From Nocardia niwae NBRC 108934 = DSM 45340 (GTDB lineage Bacteria > Actinomycetota > Actinomycetes > Mycobacteriales > Mycobacteriaceae), in NCBI RefSeq assembly GCF_001613465.1, contig NZ_BDCK01000015.1, forward strand, positions 434,001 to 498,000: 64,000 nucleotides of DNA, in the 5' to 3' direction. Position 1 is the stretch's first letter; each line of letters opens with the position of its first letter. The position numbers and the translations under genes were made by a program. The notes under the pieces are model-generated. The model worked only from the letters and a program-made list of their open reading frames with translations, searched no databases and was not told where the DNA came from. Of the stretch, positions 47,816 to 56,364 are shown in pieces.

Positions 47816-48718
47816 ATGACCGATGTTGTCGACGTTCAGGCGGTCCGCAAAGCCCGGCGTGCCGAGCTGGGAGCCTTCCTGAAGTCCCGGCGCGCCCGCA
47901 TCGCGCCCGAAGACGTGGGCCTACCGCCGGGCCCACGCAGACGTACCCCGGGCTTGCGCCGGGAAGAGGTCGCTCAGCTGGCCGGGATCGGGATCACCTG
48001 GTACACGTGGCTCGAGCAGGGCCGCAGCATCAATGTGAGCGTTCAGGTGTTGAATGCGGTGGCGCGGGTGTTGTCGTTGGATGCGGCGGAGAAGGCGCAT
48101 TTGTATCGGTTGGCGGATGTGCCGACGGTGCCTTCGGTGGATGTGGGGTCGGTGTTGCCGGAGGAGTTGCAGGTGATTTTGGATCATTTGGAGCCGTTGC
48201 CGGGGGTCGTGTTGAGTGCGAGGTATGACGTGTTGGCGTTCAATTCGTCGTATGAGGCTTTGTGTCCGGGGTTTTTGGCGGGGGAGCGGAATGTGGCACG
48301 TCGGGTGTTTCTGACCCCGGAGTGCTGCAACGCCTATCGGCATAATTGGGATGATATGCGGCGGATGGTGGGCTATTTGCGTGGCGCGTATGCCAAGAAT
48401 TTGGGTGATCCGCAGTGGGAAGGTTTCATCGCGGAGTTGTGTTCGGAGAGTGAGAGTTTCGCGTCGTTGTGGGCGTTGAATGATGTGGCGGTGCCTGCGA
48501 GTAGGACGAAGTCGGTGCGGAATTTGGCGGTGGGGGAGTTGGAGATGTTCTTGACGAGTATGTCGTTGCCGTCGGTGCCGCATGCGTGGATGCAGGTGTA
48601 TACGCCGACCGATGAGGTGGCGTGGGGGAAGTTGCGGGAGTTGTTGGCGATGAGTCCGGAGGAGCGGGGGCGTCCGTGGGCGGAGCATCGGGAGCAGTAT
48701 CACGCTGCGGCAGGCTGA
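47816..48718 (+). CDS. XRE/MmyB-family transcriptional regulator
   Basis: A 300-residue regulator. An N-terminal HTH (LGAFLKSRRARIAPEDVGLP ... RRTPGLRREEVAQLAGIGIT, WYTWLEQGR) precedes a C-terminal MmyB-like ligand-binding domain (PGVVLSARYDVLAFNSSYEA to EVAWGKLRELL). The RRTPGLRREEVA motif is diagnostic for this family, which often regulates a divergent oxidoreductase gene; here the divergent gene is a membrane protein. Codon use changes sharply near 48045: upstream codons end in C/G, downstream in G/T (ttg, gtg, gcg, gat). A decayed copy of its 3' end lies at 58145-58246. Confidence 0.92.
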   Translation: MTDVVDVQAVRKARRAELGAFLKSRRARIAPEDVGLPPGPRRRTPGLRREEVAQLAGIGITWYTWLEQGRSINVSVQVLNAVARVLSLDAAEKAHLYRLADVPTVPSVDVGSVLPEELQVILDHLEPLPGVVLSARYDVLAFNSSYEALCPGFLAGERNVARRVFLTPECCNAYRHNWDDMRRMVGYLRGAYAKNLGDPQWEGFIAELCSESESFASLWALNDVAVPASRTKSVRNLAVGELEMFLTSMSLPSVPHAWMQVYTPTDEVAWGKLRELLAMSPEERGRPWAEHREQYHAAAG

Positions 48719-49066
48719 GTAGCAGGCTCGTGGAGCCCGCTCGAGCCGGAGCCTGCCAGCCCTGAACATCCTGACGAGTCCGAGGTATGGTGTGGCGGGA
48801 GAGATCGGTCGGGAACGAGGTGTTCGATCGATTGCCGGTAGCGACGTCGGGTGAGCGTGGTGTTGGCCGACGGCGTGGAATCGCTGCGGGTTCATGGGTC
48901 TTCGGCGTATCTGCCCCTGTGCAGGCGGCCACCACGGCCGATCGAGACCAACCCCCGCTTGCCGGGACCCAGAAACCGCAGCAGACCGGTGGGCGAGATC
49001 GTCCCGCCCCCACTGAGGACGACCGGATCCGGCCGCGGCGTGCCGCGCGGCGCGACCGGCGCGATA
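48719..49066. other. intergenic region, no gene seen
   Basis: About 350 bp between the convergent MmyB-like gene and the truncated TIR gene. Minus-strand frames after the TIR stop do not resemble the missing half of a TIR domain. No terminator hairpin stands out. Confidence 0.45.
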
Positions 49067-49333
49067 TTACTCGATCTCCTTGCCGACCCAGTGCGACTGC
49101 GCGGCCTGCGGAGAAGCCAGGAGCACGAAGTATCGGGAGCGACGCAGCGCATCCTCGATCTCGGCGGTCAGATCGTGCGCGGCGGAGAGGTCGGTACGGT
49201 CGCGGAATACCCGCAGAGCGCGGGGCCGGCTCCATGGTTTGGCCAGGCGTGCCAGGCCTTTTTTCAGTGCCGGAGCGATACCGTCATCCGCTGTGCGAGC
49301 GTAGGACAGAAAGACGTCTATGTCGGCGTTCAT
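49067..49333 (-). CDS. truncated TIR-domain protein
   Basis: An 88-residue protein that is the first half of a TIR domain: strand A (DIDVFLSYARTADDG), the BB-region VFRDRTDLS and helix B/strand C (AEIEDALRRSRYFVLLASPQ), ending QSHWVGKEIE. The predicted NADase Glu is E86, so the chain stops two residues after it; strands D-E of the fold are missing. ATG 49333 lies 3 bp after the stop of the TIR-propeller gene, so it is translationally linked. It may be a remnant of a second effector or an accessory subunit. Confidence 0.7.
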   Translation of the reverse strand: MNADIDVFLSYARTADDGIAPALKKGLARLAKPWSRPRALRVFRDRTDLSAAHDLTAEIEDALRRSRYFVLLASPQAAQSHWVGKEIE

Positions 49334-49336
49334 CCT

Positions 49337-52300
49337 CTAGCCCCCGGCGCCGGGGCAAACAGGCGCCATATACGCGGTACACAGCTGGTCGATCAGCAAC
49401 GGAACCGTGATCGGGATCTCGATGGCGCGCCGCGCAGTCAGCTCGTCCTCTCGATACAGCAGGATGGTGATGAAACCATCCGATTCGTACAGTGCGATTC
49501 GTTGCGGATGCATGGTGGTGTCGACCGATTGGCGACTGGTCATGAGGCGGCGGCCGGTCGCGATGTCGTAGATCTCGAATGTCGAATCCTGGGCCACCAC
49601 CACCGCGAGTGTGCCGTTATCGGCCAGGGCGAGGCCGACGATACGTTGCACCGTCACGGGAATCGTCGTTTGCTCTTCCCAGCCGCCGGAGGCGGATCGA
49701 TAGATGCGTAGCAGCCCCTCGCCTTCGGCCATCCCCGCGATGAGCGAGTCCGACATCGAGACGCGCGCGCCCGGTCTGCTGATCTCCGCGGGCGCGGACA
49801 TGGTACGGATGTCGGAGGAATCGCCGTCCCATTCGGTGATCTGCAGCCGTCCTGCGTCGTCGCGCCAAAGAATCCGGCCGCGGTCGCCGTCGATGCCGTA
49901 ATCGACGACTCGGTCGGGCGGGATCGCGTCCACGAGTTTGCCGCTGTGGCAGTCGATCGTGCCACGCGGCCCCGCGGCTACCAGCAGCGCCTGTCGGGCC
50001 GACCTCTTGGACGTCTGGAAACCCGGAGCGGGAACGTACTTCGCAGGCCGCACGGCGCAGAAGTTGTCGGCGTCGCCGATCTTCCCGATTTCGGTGACCA
50101 GGACGGCGCGGGTTTCCGGCCCGAGGAAATCGGCGAGAATCTCCTTCCCCTCGGGGTGAACGGCGAGCACCTCGCCCACCTTCTCGTCGCGCCAGCTCTG
50201 CACCTTGCCGTTGGGCAGCACGATCCGCACATGGTCGTATCCCTTGATCACCCGGAGCACGCCCAGCGCGGTCGTCGTCTCCGGCAAAGGCATCTGCCGC
50301 ATACCCCAGGGTTGATTGGAGGCGCCTTTGGTCGAAAGCACTTCGATCGGCAACTCGGCCTGGGCGATCGCGACCTTCGACTCGTCTGCGCTCAGCGCCA
50401 GCCCGTCGTATGCCGAGCTTTCCCGGAGAACGGCCTTTCCGGCTGCCCCATCGCCGCGGGCGAAGAATCGGAGCCCCTCGTCGACGGAGACGACACCGCA
50501 GTCCGGACCGGAGGTGGCAAAGCCGTTGAACCTGCGTGCGAGGCGGTCGGCGTCCACGGCCCAGACGGCCGTGGATCGGGTGCCGCCGGTGAGATACACC
50601 TGTTCACCGTTCGCGCAGGCCCCGAGGACGACGTCTTCCCCGGCTCGGCCCGCGCTCTGGGCCCACCCTGAGGGCAGCGCACGCCAGGTCTCGCGAGGCA
50701 TATCGTTGGCCAGCGGCGGGTGCGCCGCTTCGCCGGGTGGCCAGACGATAGAGGCGCCATCCCGGAATACGACGACGAAACCGTTTCTGACAGGTCGGAT
50801 CCGTGTCATGTGGAAGAACCGCTCCTCGCGCGCCCGGCTCTCGATGCGAACCGATCCGGGGGTGCCGGACATCGACACCGTGCCGTCCGCGGCTACTTCG
50901 GCGAGTTCACCGGTGAGTCCGGTCAGCGTCAGCCTGGGGGCGGAGTCGACGGCCTCCGGGCCCGCCGTGACTTCGGTGAGCGCGTATCCGTCCCGGTCCG
51001 GACGCCCGAGGAGCCAGCGCCGATCGTCTGCGCGGACGGCGAAGCCGCCCGAGTTGTCCAGCACATCGACCGTGCGCACCGGCTGATCACCGAGCCGATG
51101 CACACCGTCGGCGCGCACCACGGCGATGCCGCCCGCACCGGCGACGACGGCCGCCGGTTCTTCGTGCCGCACGGCGGCGCTCGACATGCCTACCAGTTCG
51201 GTCGTCTCGCCGGCATGGTTGGCGAAATACGAATTGCCGCGTGGTCCGTCTTTCTCTCGGGTGGTCACGATGAGCCCGCCGGCGAACGTGTGCAGTGTGC
51301 ACGACCAGGAACGTGGCCAGGCGGCATCCAGCCTGCGGACCTCCCGGGTGGCCAACGAGATGATCAGGGGACCCGCGTCGCTGCAACCCGCGGCCCAGCG
51401 GGACCCGACCGAGGCGATCGCGCTGAGCTTCGGCACACGGAGCCGCGTCGCGAACAGCTGCCGCCCGGTCTCCAGGTCCCACTGGACCAGATACGAATCG
51501 CCCCCGTCCGGAGCATGCCCCCAGGCGAAAAGATGTGAACTGTCGCGTGAGAAGGCGACACCCGTGCCGGGATAGCCGGCGTCCGCACGCGGGAACTCGA
51601 ACGCGTGCTGCAGTACGGCACTGGAATCCGCGACGGCGAGCAATGCGGCGCGGACGCTGGTGCTCGAGGAGAGTTGCGCGGCTTCGACGCCCAGCCGGAT
51701 GCCGCGTGCTGCGGAGTCGCCGGCGGCGAGCAGCGCTTGCGCCGCGTTTGCTTCTGCTCTGGCCTGCACGGCCTCTCGGTCCGCGCGCACTCGATTGCTC
51801 TCGGAGCTACGCCAATTCGAGAAGGCCATGGTGGCCGCGACAAGCGCCATCACCAGCAGAATGCTCAGCGCGGAGACAATCGCCCTCGTCTGTCGCTGGC
51901 GGCGCTGCTGGTAGTTCGCCTCGGCGAGCAGCAGGTCCTCGGGACGTATCCCCGCGATCGGTGCGTACAAGCCGACCAGGGCGGTCTCGTCGGTACCGGT
52001 CAGAGAACTCTGCAGTTCGAGCCATTTCTGCTCCTCGGTGAAACGCTTCGAGAGCGCCGACGGCAGGAGTCGCGGTTCGGCGAAGTCATTGCGATCGTCA
52101 TCCCACTTGAGATCTACCGACGGATCGTGCCGCACCAGGAACAGGCGGGACACGTCACCGCCGTTGTCCAACCAGTGCCGGATCTCGAGATCCACCCACG
52201 GAGACTTGTACGTGTCCGGACCCAGTAGGACGATCAGGCAGCGGGAATCCTCCAGCGCGTCCTTGATCTCCCCGCTGAGCCGGCCCGCGACGAGGGACTG

Positions 52301-52474
52301 GGTGTCCAAGAACAGGGAGATGAGATCGCCGTCGGGACGATGGCGTTTCGACAAGGCGACGAGCGCGCGCTGCAACTGGTGCGCGGCCTTGCTCGAGGTC
52401 TGCGCTCGGTAGGAGATGAACGCGTCGAAGCGCGGCCGCGATTCGCTTGTCGGCGTGGACGCTTCGTTCAGCAC
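49337..52474 (-). CDS. TIR - transmembrane - beta-propeller protein
   Basis: A 1045-residue protein. Residues 13-105 are a TIR domain (FDAFISYRAQTSSKAAHQL, SLFLDTQSLVAG, SRCLIVLLGPDTYKSPWVDLE); E97 is the predicted NAD-cleaving Glu. After a linker with LLLAEANYQQRRQRQ comes a membrane helix (198-220), a helical segment (221-260, RADREAVQARAEANAAQALL) and LGVEAAQLSSSTSVRAALLA, the same linker-TM-helix module found before WD40 propellers in bacterial NTPase conflict proteins. Residues 285-1045 form one or two degenerate beta-propellers. The GTG 52474 start overlaps the stop of the lipoprotein gene by 7 bp. The propeller is probably outside the membrane and the TIR inside. Confidence 0.88.
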   Translation of the reverse strand: MLNEASTPTSESRPRFDAFISYRAQTSSKAAHQLQRALVALSKRHRPDGDLISLFLDTQSLVAGRLSGEIKDALEDSRCLIVLLGPDTYKSPWVDLEIRHWLDNGGDVSRLFLVRHDPSVDLKWDDDRNDFAEPRLLPSALSKRFTEEQKWLELQSSLTGTDETALVGLYAPIAGIRPEDLLLAEANYQQRRQRQTRAIVSALSILLVMALVAATMAFSNWRSSESNRVRADREAVQARAEANAAQALLAAGDSAARGIRLGVEAAQLSSSTSVRAALLAVADSSAVLQHAFEFPRADAGYPGTGVAFSRDSSHLFAWGHAPDGGDSYLVQWDLETGRQLFATRLRVPKLSAIASVGSRWAAGCSDAGPLIISLATREVRRLDAAWPRSWSCTLHTFAGGLIVTTREKDGPRGNSYFANHAGETTELVGMSSAAVRHEEPAAVVAGAGGIAVVRADGVHRLGDQPVRTVDVLDNSGGFAVRADDRRWLLGRPDRDGYALTEVTAGPEAVDSAPRLTLTGLTGELAEVAADGTVSMSGTPGSVRIESRAREERFFHMTRIRPVRNGFVVVFRDGASIVWPPGEAAHPPLANDMPRETWRALPSGWAQSAGRAGEDVVLGACANGEQVYLTGGTRSTAVWAVDADRLARRFNGFATSGPDCGVVSVDEGLRFFARGDGAAGKAVLRESSAYDGLALSADESKVAIAQAELPIEVLSTKGASNQPWGMRQMPLPETTTALGVLRVIKGYDHVRIVLPNGKVQSWRDEKVGEVLAVHPEGKEILADFLGPETRAVLVTEIGKIGDADNFCAVRPAKYVPAPGFQTSKRSARQALLVAAGPRGTIDCHSGKLVDAIPPDRVVDYGIDGDRGRILWRDDAGRLQITEWDGDSSDIRTMSAPAEISRPGARVSMSDSLIAGMAEGEGLLRIYRSASGGWEEQTTIPVTVQRIVGLALADNGTLAVVVAQDSTFEIYDIATGRRLMTSRQSVDTTMHPQRIALYESDGFITILLYREDELTARRAIEIPITVPLLIDQLCTAYMAPVCPGAGG

Positions 52475-53607
52475 GACAGGCTCCCGGATGTGGCGGCCAG
52501 AACCGCGGACTTGGGGAACTCTCGACGGATGCCACCGGAGACCGCGACAACCGACCGTTTGTCGTCGACGCCCGTGTAGCCGATCGTATCGCCGCACGTC
52601 GGTCCGATCACCTGCGCCGCGCGGTCGGACTCGGCGAGTGCGTCTGTGAACGTTTGGGTTCGGACGTCGTAAGTACGGATCCATGACTGCGGCGCCGGAT
52701 CGCACGTCTCGTTGCGCGGCGGTGCGTGCACCTGGCCGGTGACCACGACCTTGCCGTCGACCCAGCGCAGACTGTCGATGTAGAACCACGGATCGGACAA
52801 AGTGCCCGAGGACCTCATGCTGGCCAGGGGGCGATCGGGGTAGGTGTCCAGCTCGCGCATCTCCGCGAGATCGACCACGCGAAGATGGGCGAGGGTGTTA
52901 CAGGCTCCGCCGGATCCGCCCGCGGTGAGCGCCAGATAGCGCTGGTCGGGCGAAACCTCGGCGTCGAAGGTTCTTCCGTCGATCATCAGGTAGTTCAGCA
53001 ACTGCCCGGTGCGGGAGTATTGCGCGACGACCTGGGGCCCGCGGCGCGCGCCGCCGAGCCGCGAGATGTAGGTCAGGTAGATGTGCTCGTCCGTCGCCGC
53101 CAGCACGTCGGGCGGCCGGGAGTCCTCGTCGGTGCGTATGCCGAACCAGCGTTCGTTCAGTCGAGTCGACGGTGTGGAACGGATCTCTCCGAGGCTGCCG
53201 TCGAATTCGACGAGATCGAAGCCGTCCCCGGCCCGGTAGTTCGCCCGCGCGGTGATCGCGATGTCGCCCGCGAGCGCGACGCCGCGGCAGTCCATGCAAG
53301 GTACGGTACGGCGCGCACCCATTGCGTCGACGATGCCGATCGCGTCGCCGGACACCACGACCGCCGTGCCGGGGTCGCGCCAGGCAACGGCTGCACCGTT
53401 CCAGTTCCCTTCTTTGGGAGCGAAAGACGTCAATTTCCGAACGTCGGTGCCATCGGTGACAGCGAGACCGGAATCGGTGCTCAGGATTGCGAAACCCCGG
53501 CCCGTGCTGTTCGCTGTGCCGGTGTTCCGGTCACTGCCGCAGGCCGGCAGCACTGCAGCCGCTACGAGTATCGCGAGCAGCAGCCGTCGCGAAACGCGAA
53601 GACACAC
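52468..53607 (-). CDS. beta-propeller lipoprotein
   Basis: A 379-residue protein with a lipoprotein signal: basic start, LLLAILVAAAVLPACGS, lipobox L-P-A-C with Cys 23. The mature part reads as repeated four-strand blades (FAILSTDSGLAVTDGTDVRK; GDAIGIVDAMGARRTVPC; LVEFDGSLGEIRST; VVAQYSRTGQLLNYLMIDG; LRVVDLAEMRELDTYPDRP), so a six- or seven-bladed propeller is likely. It contains several Cys pairs, fitting an exported location. It is the first gene of the operon with the TIR-propeller gene and overlaps it. Its start is 271 bp from the divergent kinase gene. Confidence 0.82.
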   Translation of the reverse strand: MCLRVSRRLLLAILVAAAVLPACGSDRNTGTANSTGRGFAILSTDSGLAVTDGTDVRKLTSFAPKEGNWNGAAVAWRDPGTAVVVSGDAIGIVDAMGARRTVPCMDCRGVALAGDIAITARANYRAGDGFDLVEFDGSLGEIRSTPSTRLNERWFGIRTDEDSRPPDVLAATDEHIYLTYISRLGGARRGPQVVAQYSRTGQLLNYLMIDGRTFDAEVSPDQRYLALTAGGSGGACNTLAHLRVVDLAEMRELDTYPDRPLASMRSSGTLSDPWFYIDSLRWVDGKVVVTGQVHAPPRNETCDPAPQSWIRTYDVRTQTFTDALAESDRAAQVIGPTCGDTIGYTGVDDKRSVVAVSGGIRREFPKSAVLAATSGSLSC

Positions 53608-53693
53608 TTCCGCCCCCTATTGATGTCGAAGTATGCGCGGCCGACGACGCCGCAAATCGATCACCGAATGATTGCACGAAAGACGTTGCAGCG

Positions 53694-53712
53694 CTGATGA
53701 TTGCGTCATCAG
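53694..53712. promoter_or_regulatory. perfect inverted repeat between the propeller operon and the kinase gene
   Basis: CTGATGA-N5-TCATCAG, perfect 7-bp arms, in the 271-bp divergent promoter region. A likely dimeric-repressor operator that could control both transcripts. Confidence 0.5.
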
Positions 53713-53878
53713 GGCTGAACAGGACCCGGTGCCCGTTTCGGACCCGATTCGAGTTCGTCCGGGAATATCTCGCAGATCTTTCAGGACATACGACCCGCAC
53801 CGAGCACTCACAGAGTTGCCGATGTGGGCGGGATGCGCTGTGATCAATCTCGACATTTTGTTGGGGAGGTATCGCACG

Positions 53879-56227
53879 TTGGCCGCATTGGAGCCGGGGT
53901 CGGTGTTCGCCGGATACACCATCGAACGCCGGCTCGGTGCCGGGGGGATGGGAGAGGTGTATGTCGCCCGGCATCCCCGGCTGCCCCGCTCCGACGCGGT
54001 GAAGGTGCTCGCCGCGCAGTTCACCGGCGACGAATCGTACCGGCGCCGCTTCGAGCGCGAGGCCGATCTCGCCGCGTCGCTGTCGCATCCCGGCATCGTC
54101 AGCGTCCACGACCGCGGGGAATTCGACGGGCGGTTGTGGATCGCGCTGGAGCTGATCGACGGGACCGATCTGTCGGCATTGGTCACCGCCGCGCCGGGCG
54201 GATTGCCCGCCGCCGATGTGGTGCGGGCGGTCACGGAGGTCGCCCATGCGCTCGATTACGCAGGTGTTCGCGGGCTGGTCCATCGGGACGTGAAACCCGC
54301 GAACATCCTGCTCGCCGGGACCGGTCACTACCTGCTGACCGACTTCGGGATCGCCCGTATGGGCCCGGAGACCTCCGGGCTCACCGAAACCGGCCTGACC
54401 GTCGGCACGGTTGCCTACGCCTCGCCGGAACAGATGCAGGGGCTCCCGGTCGATCCGCGATCCGATCAGTATTCGCTGGCCGCTACCGCCTTTCATCTGC
54501 TCACCGGTGCTCAGCCGTTCACCGGCCCCAACCCGGTCGCGGTGATCATGGCGCATGCGCAGCATCCGCTCCCCAGTGTGCGCGAGCGGCGGCCCGATCT
54601 CGCGCCGCAGGTCGATTCGGTGCTCGCACGGGCAATGGCGAAAACTCCGGAGCATCGCTTCGCCACCACCGAGGAATTCGCGACCGCCCTCGGCCGGGCA
54701 GTCGCGGTCTCCGTACCGAACCCGCCACGGCCGGCCGCTCCCGCCGACCGTTACGCGGCCACCGTCGTCAATCCGGCCCCGGCCGCCCCCAGACCGCATC
54801 ATCCGCCCCCAGCATCACCGGGTCTGGGTGCGCCCCGGCCGGGATCAACCGGTCGCCGGATATCTCTGCTCATCGGTGCGCTGGCTGCCGCGCTGGTGCT
54901 GGTCGTGGTGGGAGTGCTCGGGATCCGGGGGTTCCAGCACGACGCCGGCGCGGAAGAAGCCGCGCAGCTACCCCGCAGGCCTGTGACGCCCATACTTCCG
55001 CCTCTGGAGAAACGACCGGATACTCCGATCTGGACGCTGGGGGATATCCCGGGCACTCCCGCGGACCAGCCGAGTGGCCCCTCGGCGCTGGGCGGCGATT
55101 CCGAGGTCGTCCTCTTCGGCCGCACCGTCTATCCGGACCGCGGCGACGCACTCGAATATCTCGAGATCATCGATGCCAACACCGGTCGGCCCTGGGCCGG
55201 CACCCAACCCCTCGTGATCGATTCGACGGGTGACCTGAGTGCCGAGCGCTGTGTCGTCAGCGAAAGTCACACGGGGGCCGCCTGCCACCTCAACGGTCGT
55301 GACTCCGACACGCTGACAGTGGTCGATTTCGCGACGAGCCGAATCACCGCCACGGTGGCTGCCGCGGGCGATATCTCCGGCCTGACCGCCGCGGGTGAGC
55401 GTTTCGTTTTCGTGGACAGGCGGAGCTATGGTGCGTCGCCGGCACTGCGGTCGATCGGTGTGGACGGGCGGGAACTTCCCGCGATCGGCTGGCCAAAGGC
55501 GAATTCTTCGTCGAATACGCGACATTGGATAGATATCTTCGGGTTGGTCCGGTTGGCCGTGGTCAGGTCGGCACCGGACCCGGCGCAACCGCTGTCGAAG
55601 TGGGAATTGAAGGTGATCCGGCTCGAAGACGGAAAAGAAGTGTTCCGGCGGGACTCCGTCGAGGAGATCGCGGACGACGAATGGAACGTCTTCATCGACG
55701 GATTCGTCGTCGCCGGCGGTGCGGCACCGCCCGGGATCTACGACCGCAATGGCACGGAGACCGCGCAACTGCCGCAGGGCTGGCGGCCGAGTCAGCATCC
55801 GGTGATGTCGGGACCTGGGCCGGCCGAGACCTCGGTACCGACCGCGATCCAGGACGACGGCGACAAGACGACCTACGCGGGAATCAGTCCGCGCACTGGG
55901 GCCGTGCTGTGGGAACAGCAGTCCTTCAGCGCCGGCGACAGCTACGATCCACTCCTGTTGCGCGGTATCGGAAATCTGATCCTCACCTCGAAATCGGGCC
56001 GTGTGGTGGACGCGTATACCGGTGACTACGTGATCCCCGGCTACGTGCCGGAAGGCACCGAACTCGGCACCGACGGCAGCCGGATCGCCGTTGCCACCGA
56101 CACCGCGGGTTCGGGATATTCACTGGAAGTATGGAGCCATAAGAACTCGGTGTGGGAGATAACCAGCAAGTCCGCACCGGTTTCGGTCGGCGGCAAGATC
56201 TACGTCGGAAACCTGCGGCTCTTCTGA
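53879..56227 (+). CDS. PknB-type Ser/Thr kinase with external beta-propeller
   Basis: About 782 residues. The cytoplasmic kinase domain (8-280) has all catalytic motifs: G-loop LGAGGMGEVYVA, Lys42 in DAVKVL, HRDVKPAN at 135-142, DFG at 155-157 and ASPEQMQG. A Pro/Ala-rich juxtamembrane linker leads to one membrane helix (SLLIGALAAALVLVVVGVLG, about 327-350). The external part (about 350-782) is a PQQ-like propeller (for example YLEIIDANTGRPWAGTQPL and SPRTGAVLWEQQSFSAG). TTG 53879 is chosen: GGGGAGG lies 9 nt upstream and MAALEPGSVFAGY is the normal family N-terminus; GTG 53840 is an alternative. Confidence 0.9.
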   Translation: MAALEPGSVFAGYTIERRLGAGGMGEVYVARHPRLPRSDAVKVLAAQFTGDESYRRRFEREADLAASLSHPGIVSVHDRGEFDGRLWIALELIDGTDLSALVTAAPGGLPAADVVRAVTEVAHALDYAGVRGLVHRDVKPANILLAGTGHYLLTDFGIARMGPETSGLTETGLTVGTVAYASPEQMQGLPVDPRSDQYSLAATAFHLLTGAQPFTGPNPVAVIMAHAQHPLPSVRERRPDLAPQVDSVLARAMAKTPEHRFATTEEFATALGRAVAVSVPNPPRPAAPADRYAATVVNPAPAAPRPHHPPPASPGLGAPRPGSTGRRISLLIGALAAALVLVVVGVLGIRGFQHDAGAEEAAQLPRRPVTPILPPLEKRPDTPIWTLGDIPGTPADQPSGPSALGGDSEVVLFGRTVYPDRGDALEYLEIIDANTGRPWAGTQPLVIDSTGDLSAERCVVSESHTGAACHLNGRDSDTLTVVDFATSRITATVAAAGDISGLTAAGERFVFVDRRSYGASPALRSIGVDGRELPAIGWPKANSSSNTRHWIDIFGLVRLAVVRSAPDPAQPLSKWELKVIRLEDGKEVFRRDSVEEIADDEWNVFIDGFVVAGGAAPPGIYDRNGTETAQLPQGWRPSQHPVMSGPGPAETSVPTAIQDDGDKTTYAGISPRTGAVLWEQQSFSAGDSYDPLLLRGIGNLILTSKSGRVVDAYTGDYVIPGYVPEGTELGTDGSRIAVATDTAGSGYSLEVWSHKNSVWEITSKSAPVSVGGKIYVGNLRLF

Positions 56228-56364
56228 ACCAGCGCTGCACGTCTGCCGCCGCCGACCCCGGATCCGCCGCGCATCCGCGACGGAGAGGACGGCGAAGGCG
56301 TGCCACCCGGCGGAGGGTAAGCGCGTCGTCACAATCCCTCGACCAACCTCCCTGGGCAGTACAT

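Noticed and set aside
46339..48228. 629-codon plus-strand frame
   Set aside because: Antisense to the membrane protein gene; Arg/Gln/Asp-rich shadow translation.
48426..49235. 269-codon minus-strand frame and a similar one at 47921-48895
   Set aside because: Shadows of the MmyB-like gene; the His/Pro/Thr-rich sequence results from its G/T-ending codons read backwards.
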